From Aureispira sp. CCB-E (GTDB taxonomy: Bacteria > Bacteroidota > Bacteroidia > Chitinophagales > Saprospiraceae), in contig NZ_CP133671.1 of NCBI RefSeq assembly GCF_031326345.1, forward strand, positions 2,480,001-2,544,000: 64,000 nucleotides of DNA, given 5' to 3'. A program made the translations under genes and the position numbers. Below, piece after piece: positions 1 through 7,976 of the stretch. The notes beneath the pieces were generated by a model that was not told the DNA's origin, did no database searches, and worked only from the letters and a program-made list of their open reading frames with translations. The first letter of the stretch is position 1; the number at the start of each line of letters is the position of its first letter.

Positions 1-758
1 TGGACTTCTTTTTGTTCTGCTCTTAAAAAGATTAATCCAACAAAAAAAAGATCAATACTTAAGGTGACACTAGGGTGTGCTTTGATCGTTTCCCAAGCCA
101 GTTGCATTTCTTCTGACCAATAGATGTCGTCCAAGACAAAAACCGTATCTTGATGGCTGTATTTTAGGCAAGTCTCAAAATAGGATAGGGTAGGTTTCAT
201 TTGATGGTTGCCATCTATAAAAACATAATCCAAGCGCTGCATTTTTTCTAAAGCCTGTGGTAAGGTATGGTTAAAGTCACCAACAAGCTGTTGGATTTGA
301 GTGGCTTTCAGTTTCTTGAAATTAGATGCAGCTACTTGAGCGATATTGGGGCAGCCTTCCAAGGTATAAAAAGGTGCTTTTCGTAGAGGGATGTATTGAT
401 ACAAGCTGCTAATGCCTAAAGAAGTGCCTAATTCTAGTCGATTTTTAGGTTGCAAATAATGTACAAGGCGGAAGAGAAATTCGCATTGCCATTGGGGAGA
501 AACGGCACTTTTTACAATGCTAGCGATACTTCTAGATGCTGTATTGTTTACCCGAGAACCAGCGCCTAAATCCGTGACGTTTAAGGTCGTTGTGTTTCTT
601 TCTGAAATGATTCTAAGACGTTCTAATGCACTAAAGTCATAATACCTTCGGTTGTCTTCAATGACTTCTTCAATCAACGAAAATACAAAAGGTGAATGAA
701 TCGTATATTTTGTTTGTGCTTGCCAATAGAATTTGAGAAAACGTTGCCCGATACTCAC
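1..758 (-). CDS. Class I SAM-dependent methyltransferase (3' end cut by window)
   Basis: Translating the minus strand gives an uninterrupted frame to the window edge. It shows an N-terminal helix with the motif TIHSPFVF, a glycine-rich SAM-binding segment (TDLGAGSR), a second conserved stretch (RLELGTSLGISSLY) and FIDGNH followed by FVLDDIYWS. These match the TylF/macrocin O-methyltransferase-like proteins common in Bacteroidota, which transfer a methyl group from SAM to an unknown substrate. No ATG lies in frame between a stop at 831-833 and the conserved region, so a GTG at 758 is the best start; it gives a first residue run MSIGQRFLKF. Only a few C-terminal residues seem to be missing. Substrate is not predictable. 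Confidence 0.8.
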   Translation of the reverse strand, partial: MSIGQRFLKFYWQAQTKYTIHSPFVFSLIEEVIEDNRRYYDFSALERLRIISERNTTTLNVTDLGAGSRVNNTASRSIASIVKSAVSPQWQCEFLFRLVHYLQPKNRLELGTSLGISSLYQYIPLRKAPFYTLEGCPNIAQVAASNFKKLKATQIQQLVGDFNHTLPQALEKMQRLDYVFIDGNHQMKPTLSYFETCLKYSHQDTVFVLDDIYWSEEMQLAWETIKAHPSVTLSIDLFFVGLIFLRAEQKEV

Positions 759-882
759 TGTTAGAGGATTGTAGATAGCTAATGTAAATAGAGGATTTAA
801 AAACGAACATTCTAATAGATTTTTAACGAACTATTGACGTGTTAGTTTTCAAATCCTCTCATAGTAGTATGATTGTAATTGC

Positions 883-3300
883 TTAAAATGTAAAGTCAGC
901 TCTTAGACTAAAGTTTCTAGGTGCTTCTACTTTTCCTGGTTGGATAGCGTACTCATTGTTCAGCACGTTATTCATCAAGAAAGAAACCTTGACAAACTTT
1001 GCAATTTGATAAGCTAACCTTGCATTTAAAACAAAAGAACCATTGTTGTGTTTTTGTCTAAAGTAGTATATTTTGGTAAGTGGATCTAATGATGGGGAAG
1101 TGCCTCCGATTAAAAATTTGTCAATCGCTTCCATAAAAGAAAGGTATTGGACTGTTACTCCTGCTGAAATTCCTTTGTAAGTGACTTGCCCATCAAACTT
1201 TATAGTATGTCTATTTCTATATTTTAAAATATTTTCTTCAGATGTTGAGAATTCCTTAATATCTGCTTGAACAATACTATCTTGGAAGTTTTTATACTGA
1301 GGATTTAAAAAGGTGTATCCCGCTAGTAAGGCTACTTTGAAGTCACCTAAATTACCTTGACCTGTTACACTAACATCAATTCCTGTGATACGAGTATTGC
1401 CAATGTTTTGAACTTGAAAAGCAATAGGAGCATTAAAATACTGTGAGTTGATTTCACGAGAAGCTTGAAATTCCATCATGTTTTCATATTCCGACCAGAA
1501 ACCTGCAATATCCAAAAATCCTTGCCATTTGCCAATCTTAAATCCTTGTTTGACACCAATTTCTGCACTCCAACCAGTTTCTGAGACCAATCCTGGGTTG
1601 GGAGCAACAGTAATACCTCCAGCGGTTGTAGAAATGAATTTTTCCAATACAGTAGGGAAACGATAACCTTGTCCCCAAGAAGCACGGAAGAAGGTGGCTT
1701 CTCCTAATTGATAACTAGCTCCAAAACGGAACACAGGTCTATGTTCTATCGTATCACGCAAAGCAATATGTCTATCTCCGTTACGAAGGGGAGTTCCTCT
1801 TAAGGTTAATGTATAATGGATAGAGTCAGGATAAGCTGTTGTGTTTATCTCGTAACGGGCACCAAATGAAAGGTTTAGGCGTTTGAAAAACTTTTTATCT
1901 AATTGTAGATAAGCAGCAAAATTATTGTGTGTATAACTTTCATTTCCATAAACTTCAGCAGTTGACATCACTGAACTTGCTACAACACCAGCGGCCAATT
2001 CGAGACCATCCAATGCTTCAAACTTTCTTTGGAATTGATATTCTCCATATAGTGTATTAGAATTGTTGCTTTGCTTGCCTTCGTTGTTATTATCAATATA
2101 AAAATAACGGAACTGAAAACGATGGCGATTGCTAAGCTTATCGTAATAAGTAACCGCAGGGTCAATCGTCATTCTAAAGTTTTGTCCGCGGGGAGCAGGA
2201 TCAAAATCTGTTTCGTAAAGACCTAGATTAGGTTTTGCACGGTTGTGAAATAAGAACACACTTTGACTTCCCATGTTGATATTTGTATTCAGCGTGAAAA
2301 TTAAATTCTCAGAATGGCGATATCTAGTATTTAGTGTGATTCTTGCACGGTTATTATAACCTGGCATAGAATCAATTGTATTGGCATCTACTTGTTGATA
2401 TGAACGCATATAATGTTGGTTATAAGCTAGATTAGAACCTAATACGATATCAAATTTTCCAATTTTCCTACGATGTGCGAATTGCAAGCCTGTCTCAAAA
2501 GGCATATTTTTAGCCGTCCACCACTTGTTAGCAGGATCGGCAGGATCGCCATAAACAGTTCCAAAAATACTTACTTTAGTCAATGGTTTGTTCAAAGGAT
2601 AAGCTGTGCGAATATTGATAACACCATTCATAGCAGAAGAGCCGTAGAGTGCAGATGCCGCTCCTTTTAGTACTTCCATCTGAGCAATGTTTTCAGTTGG
2701 CAAATCTCCCCAGTTAGGAAGCCCTGCATCTGCTTGCATGACGGGCAAGTCGTCCATTAATATAAGAACACGACTTCCAGTACCTTGTGCAAAACCTGAA
2801 CCGCCACGAATGGTTACCTGATCTCCCATTGTATTGACCCCAGGAACCTTGTCTAATACCTGATTAACGGCATTGGCATTGGTGTTTTCAATTAGGTCAG
2901 GTGAAACCACACTTAATGAGACCGTTACTTCACCTAGCGATTTAGCAAATTTACTAGTCGTTACAGTAGCTGTTTCTAGCATAGTCGCTTCTTCGCCAAG
3001 ATAAATGTTCATGACAACCGTTTTGCCAGCTTCAATAGTTACCATTTGGCTTTTGGTTGCATAGCCCAAATAGCTAAATTGTATGGTATGTTCTCCCTCT
3101 GGGAGTTCTAAAGTGTACTTTCCATCAATATAATCACTTGTTCCCGCAAATGTCCCTGCACGGACATTAACACCCAGTAGCGATTCTTGAGTTAGCGAAT
3201 CGGCTACAATTCCTGTAATAGTACCCGTATTTTGAGCGAAAATAGAAGAAGTGAAAATGGTTGTAAATAGAAGAAAAATAGTACAAGTAAAACTTTTCAT
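883..3300 (-). CDS. TonB-dependent outer-membrane receptor
   Basis: The 805-residue protein starts with a signal peptide ending near AQ at residues 22-23. It is followed by a carboxypeptidase-regulatory-like beta-sandwich (about 25-110), a plug domain (about 120-235) with QVTIRGGSG and EVLKGAASALYGSSAMNGVI, and a long beta-barrel ending in an aromatic residue (RADFTF), as expected for BamA insertion. Family members take up siderophores, cobalamin or oligomers across the outer membrane using TonB energy. Neither a SusD partner nor a ligand-specific gene is adjacent, and I see no clear riboswitch upstream, so the ligand is unknown. The gene is transcribed alone, divergently from the 3715 gene. 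Confidence 0.93.
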   Translation of the reverse strand: MKSFTCTIFLLFTTIFTSSIFAQNTGTITGIVADSLTQESLLGVNVRAGTFAGTSDYIDGKYTLELPEGEHTIQFSYLGYATKSQMVTIEAGKTVVMNIYLGEEATMLETATVTTSKFAKSLGEVTVSLSVVSPDLIENTNANAVNQVLDKVPGVNTMGDQVTIRGGSGFAQGTGSRVLILMDDLPVMQADAGLPNWGDLPTENIAQMEVLKGAASALYGSSAMNGVINIRTAYPLNKPLTKVSIFGTVYGDPADPANKWWTAKNMPFETGLQFAHRRKIGKFDIVLGSNLAYNQHYMRSYQQVDANTIDSMPGYNNRARITLNTRYRHSENLIFTLNTNINMGSQSVFLFHNRAKPNLGLYETDFDPAPRGQNFRMTIDPAVTYYDKLSNRHRFQFRYFYIDNNNEGKQSNNSNTLYGEYQFQRKFEALDGLELAAGVVASSVMSTAEVYGNESYTHNNFAAYLQLDKKFFKRLNLSFGARYEINTTAYPDSIHYTLTLRGTPLRNGDRHIALRDTIEHRPVFRFGASYQLGEATFFRASWGQGYRFPTVLEKFISTTAGGITVAPNPGLVSETGWSAEIGVKQGFKIGKWQGFLDIAGFWSEYENMMEFQASREINSQYFNAPIAFQVQNIGNTRITGIDVSVTGQGNLGDFKVALLAGYTFLNPQYKNFQDSIVQADIKEFSTSEENILKYRNRHTIKFDGQVTYKGISAGVTVQYLSFMEAIDKFLIGGTSPSLDPLTKIYYFRQKHNNGSFVLNARLAYQIAKFVKVSFLMNNVLNNEYAIQPGKVEAPRNFSLRADFTF

Positions 3301-3430
3301 AGCTTTTACTTTTGTGTTATTACTTTATATGGAAAATCTAACCTCTACAGAGGAAGGTATAAAGTTTACTGTTATAAAATTCTTTGAAAGTAGGCTATAA
3401 TTTATTGGGGTAACCTTCTTTTTTAGCGGG

Positions 3431-3439
3431 GTAAAGGTA
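3431..3439 (-). promoter_or_regulatory. Possible -7 element for the TonB receptor gene
   Basis: On the minus strand this reads TACCTTTAC, one base from the Bacteroidota TAnnTTTG element, 130 nt upstream of the receptor start. No good TTTG at the -33 position is visible, so the call is weak. The rest of 3301-3640 is AT-rich and shows nothing else I can name. Confidence 0.3.
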
Positions 3440-3644
3440 CATATTTCTTTTTAAGAAAAAGTTTTTAATCTCCTTTTTTTAGATGCTATGACCATTCTAT
3501 TTAAGTGTATTTGATTGGTTTTTAATTGGTTGTTGTTGGCTTGTTGACTTTGTTAAAATTATTGTGCCGAGGTGAAAAAAGTCTCCAAAATGCTAAATTT
3601 GACAATACAGTCTAAAAATCGTAAATTTACTATGCTATAAAACA

Positions 3645-3673
3645 TTTGGGAGATTTTTTTGTTGATACCTTTA
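3645..3673 (+). promoter_or_regulatory. Bacteroidota-type promoter for the 3715 gene
   Basis: TTTG at 3645-3648 and TACCTTTA at 3666-3673 are separated by 17 nt, close to the consensus TTTG-N17-23-TAnnTTTG. Transcription would start near 3680. That rules out a TTG start at 3646 for the downstream reading frame and favours ATG at 3697 or 3715. Confidence 0.6.
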
Positions 3674-3714
3674 CGGTATACCTCGTCTATCCCAAAATGA
3701 TAAAATACTTGCTT

Positions 3715-4482
3715 ATGAATAAATACATATACATATTAATATTGGTAATGGGTGTGGCTTCATGTTGGGGGCAATCCAAAAGGTCGTCCAAGTTTTCTGA
3801 AGAAGAACTTCCTGTTCATAACGAGTTATTTGTAGGAGGAGGAATTAATACAAGAGGCTTTCAAGTTAATGTAGCCTATAGTTTAATTCAAAGTCCATTT
3901 AGAACCTTGTCTTTTTTTGTGGATTTTGGGGAAATAAAACACACCAAAGAACGTCGTCAAACGTATGATGGGTTATCAATCGTAGGAGGTGCGCCCAAGG
4001 CATTTATTTACGGCAAAAAAAATAACTTGTTTTTCTCAAGAGTAGGTTATGGTGAAAAATATTATTTGTCTGCTAGAAATAGAAGGCTTGTCTCTCTTGG
4101 TTTTACTTACTCGGGAGGATTTTCATTAGGAATGGTTCGACCTTATTATTTAGATTTAATTTACAGAGATAATGGAGGTCGTCCAAACATAGTTCCTGAA
4201 AAGTATAGTGAAGCGAACTTGCTCAAGTTTTTAAACCCTCAAGAAGTAGATGGTCCTTCGGGAGCAGCTTACGGGTGGGATGAATTAGACTTAGTGCCAG
4301 GTTTTTTTGTTAAGGCTGGCTTGTTGATCGACTGGGGAGCATTTGACAATGTGTTAAAAGATATTGAAATTGGAATTGCTGCTGATTTTTATTTTGAAGA
4401 AATTCCTATTATGATTTTTGAAAAAAATACTCCAGTATTCGTAAATTTGTATATCAATATACATTTAGGACATCGTTGGTAA
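3715..4482 (+). CDS. Exported protein, probable small outer-membrane beta-barrel
   Basis: Unknown protein of 255 residues from the chosen ATG at 3715; an ATG at 3697 is the alternative. The frame stays open further upstream to a TTG at 3646, but that lies inside the promoter. The N-terminus is a hydrophobic export signal (MNKYIYILILVMGVASC); VASC could be a lipobox, though WGQ just after it could be a signal peptidase I site. The rest has alternating polar/hydrophobic strands (for example YSLIQSPFRTLSFFVDFGE) and ends in W, as outer-membrane barrels often do. I do not recognise a named family. The gene stands alone between the receptor and lipA. Confidence 0.65.
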   Translation: MNKYIYILILVMGVASCWGQSKRSSKFSEEELPVHNELFVGGGINTRGFQVNVAYSLIQSPFRTLSFFVDFGEIKHTKERRQTYDGLSIVGGAPKAFIYGKKNNLFFSRVGYGEKYYLSARNRRLVSLGFTYSGGFSLGMVRPYYLDLIYRDNGGRPNIVPEKYSEANLLKFLNPQEVDGPSGAAYGWDELDLVPGFFVKAGLLIDWGAFDNVLKDIEIGIAADFYFEEIPIMIFEKNTPVFVNLYINIHLGHRW

Positions 4483-4730
4483 GCAATATGCAAATAAAAT
4501 CGTTTTCCAATAGATTCATAATGAACTTAATGAAAAGAATAGTTTGATTTTGACAAACTATTGTAACCAAACAATACTTCGTAAGACAATTCTATTAATT
4601 TGATCATTAACAAGGTAACGTTTAGATATTCAAAATATTAAAACACAGATAATCAAATTGAGACAGAGATGCTTTTGGGGTTTGCGATAGCAAAACAAAA
4701 AATCTACGAAGTACTAACCAAACATAAATT

Positions 4731-5606
4731 ATGTTAATAGAGCTTCCAATCGTACAGCCTAAAGCTGAACGTAAGAAAAAACCAGATTGGTTAAGAGTAA
4801 AATTGCCAATGGGTGAGAACTACAAGCGAGTTCGAAAATTAGTAGACGAATACAAGCTACACACCATTTGTCAAAGTGGTCATTGTCCTAATATGGGAGA
4901 ATGTTGGGGAGAAGGAACGGCTACGTTTATGATTCTAGGAAATGTATGTACCCGCTCTTGTTCTTTTTGTGCAGTAGCTACTGGGCGTCCGCCAGAATTG
5001 GATACTGACGAACCGCAACGTGTGGCAGAAGCCATACAATTAATGGGAGTTAAACACGCTGTAATTACTTCTGTGAATAGAGATGAGCTCAAAGATAAAG
5101 GAGCACAAATATGGTTTGATACCGTTCGATTGGTCAAAGAGTATTCGCCTACTACTACCATCGAAACATTGATTCCTGATGTGCGTGGAAAATGGGATGC
5201 TTTGGAATTGATGATTAGTGCTGGACAAGAAGTCGTATCACACAATATGGAAACGGTCGAAAGCCTTTATAGAAAAGTGCGTCCTCAAGCAAAGTATCAA
5301 CGTAGTTTAGAACAAATTAAACGAACTAAAGAATACGGCAAACGAACCAAATCGGGGGTTATGGTAGGATTGGGTGAAACCAAAGAAGAAATGATGAAAA
5401 TCATGGATGATTTAGTAGCCCATGGTTGCGATGTGCTTACAATAGGACAATATTTGCAGCCAACCAAACGTCATATTGATATTGCAGATTATGTTCATCC
5501 TGATTTGTTTGCAGAGTACAAAGAAATTGGTCTATCCAAAGGCTTTGATTATGTAGAGTCAGGACCTATGGTTCGTTCTTCTTATCATGCAGAACGCCAT
5601 ATTTAA
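4731..5606 (+). CDS. lipA: Lipoyl synthase LipA
   Basis: Radical SAM enzyme that inserts two sulfurs into protein-bound octanoyl groups to make the lipoyl cofactor of 2-oxoacid dehydrogenases and the glycine cleavage system. Both iron-sulfur sites are visible: the auxiliary cluster cysteines C47, C52, C58 ([12 protein letters not shown]) and the radical SAM CX3CX2C at C73, C77, C80 (CTRSCSFC). The C-terminus [10 protein letters not shown] includes the serine that ligates the auxiliary cluster in characterised LipA. Length 291 is normal for the family. No lipB neighbour is present. A strong terminator follows and is shared with the convergent hisS. Confidence 0.97.
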   Translation: MLIELPIVQPKAERKKKPDWLRVKLPMGENYKRVRKLVDEYKLHTICQSGHCPNMGECWGEGTATFMILGNVCTRSCSFCAVATGRPPELDTDEPQRVAEAIQLMGVKHAVITSVNRDELKDKGAQIWFDTVRLVKEYSPTTTIETLIPDVRGKWDALELMISAGQEVVSHNMETVESLYRKVRPQAKYQRSLEQIKRTKEYGKRTKSGVMVGLGETKEEMMKIMDDLVAHGCDVLTIGQYLQPTKRHIDIADYVHPDLFAEYKEIGLSKGFDYVESGPMVRSSYHAERHI

Positions 5607-5629
5607 ACAGACCAATCCATAAAGAGTAA

Positions 5630-5659
5630 CAGGGCAATTTGAAAGTTCAAATTGCCCTG
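5630..5659. terminator. Bidirectional terminator between lipA and hisS
   Basis: Perfect inverted repeat: 14-nt arms at 5630-5643 and 5646-5659 with a 2-nt centre, followed by TTTTTAT on the plus strand. It lies between the convergent stop codons. The inner stem GGCAATTTGAA / TTCAAATTGCC recurs in another terminator at 44245-44280. Confidence 0.9.
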
Positions 5660-5680
5660 TTTTTATAAATAATCTATAGA

Positions 5681-7042
5681 TTAGCTCAGTATTTTGATAA
5701 TATCTTCAATACTCAACGCTTGTTGTTCTCCAGTTTGCATATTTTTGAAACCTAGTTGTCCGCTTTCCATTTCTTTATCGCCAATGATAATAACATAAGG
5801 AACCTTTACTTTATCAGCATATTTCATCAACTTTTGAAACTTCCAAGCTTTAGGATAAATGGTTGAAGAAATACCAGCGGCACGAACTTTTTGAAGTGCT
5901 TTAAAACCATACTTCAAGGCATCCTTGTCCATTGCTAAAAATAATACTTTGCTAGTATTGAATTCAACAGTGTCAAATAAATTCAATTCCTCCATGACAT
6001 CATAAATTCTAGCTGCTCCAAATGAAACACCGACACCCGACATATCTTTTAGTCCAAAGATACCTGTTAAGTCTGCATAGCGACCACCGCCACCGATGCT
6101 TCCCATTTTGATATTCTTCTGGCTTTCAATAGATGTATCTACCTCCACTTCATAAATACAGCCCGTATAATAGCTTAATCCACGAGCTAGAGCAAAGTCA
6201 ACCTTCAGTTGGTTGCTAAAGTTATAACCTTCCAAAAATTCTAAAACAGTTTCCAATTCTTCAATACCTTTTAACCCTATTTCGATCCCTTCAAACAAAG
6301 TTTTTAGGGTAGCTATATTAGGCGCATTGATAACTTGCTTTACCTTTTCAAAACCTGCTTGATCGATTCCCATGCGACTCAATTCTTGCTCGACACCATC
6401 CCAACCTATTTTATCTAATTTATCAATAGCTACGGTAATCTTTGCAAACAGTTCAGGATAGCCTGCATATTGAGCCAAGCCATCTAAGATTTTTCGATTG
6501 TTCAAACGAATAACAACACCTAAGTTTAGTTGGGCAAATGCTTCATCGTAAATCTGACACAATTCTGCTTCGTACAACAAAGAATCCGAACCAATAACAT
6601 CAACATCACATTGATAAAATTCTCTGTAGCGTCCTTTTTGAGGTTTGTCTGCTCGCCAAACGGGTTGAATTTGATAACGTTTGAAAGGAAAAGAAATGTT
6701 ATTCTGATTTAAAACAACATACCGTGCAAATGGAACGGTTAAATCATAGCGCAAAGCTCTTTGAGAGATAGAAGCAGTTAACCCTTTTGAATCTTTATTG
6801 GCTAATGCGTCCGTATCTGCCTTTGCCAAATAATCGCCATTATTTAAAATCTTAAACAAAAGCTGATCGCCCTCGTCCCCGTATTTCCCTGTTAAGGTAC
6901 TCAACTCTTCCATAGCGGGAGTTTCCAGAGGGTTGAAGCCATATTTTGTAAAAACTTTTCTCAATGTTGAAAAAATGTAATTTCTCTTATTGACTACCTC
7001 AGAAGAAAAGTCCCTAGTCCCACGTACTAACTTTGGTTTCAT
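5681..7042 (-). CDS. hisS: Histidyl-tRNA synthetase
   Basis: Class II aminoacyl-tRNA synthetase that charges tRNA-His. The 453-residue protein begins MKPKLVRGTRDFSSEVVNKR, typical for HisRS. It carries YDLTVPFARYV, the class II motif 2 region (PQKGRYREFYQCDVDVIG), the histidine-binding LARGLSYYTGCIYEV, motif 3 GGGGRYADL, and a C-terminal anticodon-binding domain (about 360-453). It is convergent with lipA and divergent from the small 7273 gene. The 230-nt upstream spacer is AT-rich and offers no clear promoter. Confidence 0.97.
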   Translation of the reverse strand: MKPKLVRGTRDFSSEVVNKRNYIFSTLRKVFTKYGFNPLETPAMEELSTLTGKYGDEGDQLLFKILNNGDYLAKADTDALANKDSKGLTASISQRALRYDLTVPFARYVVLNQNNISFPFKRYQIQPVWRADKPQKGRYREFYQCDVDVIGSDSLLYEAELCQIYDEAFAQLNLGVVIRLNNRKILDGLAQYAGYPELFAKITVAIDKLDKIGWDGVEQELSRMGIDQAGFEKVKQVINAPNIATLKTLFEGIEIGLKGIEELETVLEFLEGYNFSNQLKVDFALARGLSYYTGCIYEVEVDTSIESQKNIKMGSIGGGGRYADLTGIFGLKDMSGVGVSFGAARIYDVMEELNLFDTVEFNTSKVLFLAMDKDALKYGFKALQKVRAAGISSTIYPKAWKFQKLMKYADKVKVPYVIIIGDKEMESGQLGFKNMQTGEQQALSIEDIIKILS

Positions 7043-7240
7043 GGTATATTATTATTTATAGTATGATTCTGTTTATAAATGAATGGTGTTTGATTCAAAA
7101 CATTTTGAATTATTATACTATAATATATAGTGTAATAAAAAAGACTTGAAGAAACACAACATAAAAACTGCTTTTAAAGGCTCCAAAAGTACACTACATA
7201 AAACTATATCCAAAATAACTAAGATAGAAAAATCAAAAAC

Positions 7241-7271
7241 TTTATTTTCTCAATAGTAAATCTTACTTTTG
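7241..7271 (+). promoter_or_regulatory. Promoter-like sequence overlapping the 7273 gene start
   Basis: TTTA at 7241, 19 nt, then TACTTTTG at 7264-7271, an exact TAnnTTTG element. It ends one base before the ATG at 7273, so a transcript from it would begin just inside the reading frame. Either the true start lies elsewhere or this match is not used as a promoter. Confidence 0.35.
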
Positions 7272-7272
7272 C

Positions 7273-7659
7273 ATGGATATTAATCTTCTTAAAAATAATC
7301 AGACAATTGTGAAAACCTTGGAGCAAGATTCAGAAATTTTAGGAGCACTAGAAGTAGCAATCAAAAAAGACAAAGAATGGTTCCTCCAAACCATTAAAAC
7401 AATTCAAGATGAAAATGTTTCCAATTACCCGATCTTGGTAGCCTTTCCTTCTTTTACAACTGTAAATATTGGTCTTCCTATTGTGGAAGGAGAGAAGTTG
7501 TCATTTAATGCAACCACCTTAGAAGAGTTGGCAATGAAAAAAGTTGTTTCTTTAGAGAAGATTGATGAGTTTAGAAAATTATACAAAGAGAAAAAAAATA
7601 GCTTTTGTATTTTTCTATTAGAGAAGCCTGCTCCTCAATTTATTTTTATTCCCGTATAA
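7273..7659 (+). CDS. Small conserved-looking protein of unknown function
   Basis: Soluble-looking protein of 128 residues with no signal peptide or membrane segment. The sequence has a helical, charged N-terminal half (ALEVAIKKDKEWFLQTIKTI) and a C-terminal half with short hydrophobic strands ending FIFIPV. I do not recognise a family. Codon use and base composition match the neighbours, so it looks like a real gene. It lies between hisS (divergent) and the giant gene, with a 317-nt spacer downstream. Confidence 0.6.
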   Translation: MDINLLKNNQTIVKTLEQDSEILGALEVAIKKDKEWFLQTIKTIQDENVSNYPILVAFPSFTTVNIGLPIVEGEKLSFNATTLEELAMKKVVSLEKIDEFRKLYKEKKNSFCIFLLEKPAPQFIFIPV

Positions 7660-7868
7660 GTTTTTATTTAAACCAATATAAATACTATCTTAACAGTTGG
7701 TATTAAAGGAATGTTAAGATTTCAATTCTAAAAAGAGGAAAACTTTGAGCAACAAAAAAATATCCAACAAAGTCTCAGGAGTCCCTTTTTATTAGTAAAA
7801 GTAAAAAAAAAGCAAGTTTCTAGAATCCTTAAGGCAACAAATCATTTTTGGAGTGCGTTATCTTTATA

Positions 7869-7903
7869 TTTGGATTCTATTATGTCCAGTAGTTAAACTT
7901 TTG
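7869..7903 (+). promoter_or_regulatory. Candidate promoter of the giant secreted-protein gene
   Basis: TTTG at 7869-7872, a 23-nt spacer, then AACTTTTG at 7896-7903, one mismatch from TAnnTTTG. It sits 74 nt before the ATG at 7977, which would leave a leader of about 65 nt. The remainder of 7660-7976 is AT-rich without other visible structure. Confidence 0.4.
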
Positions 7904-7976
7904 TAAAAACTATCTATACATCATTGGGAGAAAACTCGTACTTTATCCGAATGATTCACAGAGTAGAAAAGTAAAT

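Noticed and set aside
3301-3430. Riboswitch upstream of the TonB receptor
   Set aside because: Looked for cobalamin or other conserved cores; found only AT-rich sequence without the expected boxes.
3646-3714. Extension of the 3715 gene upstream to a TTG start
   Set aside because: The segment contains a near-consensus promoter and would put 23 non-signal residues before a clear export signal.
4538-4562. Hairpin (9-bp stem) after the 3715 gene as a terminator
   Set aside because: The stem is AT-rich and no T-tract follows; too weak to call.
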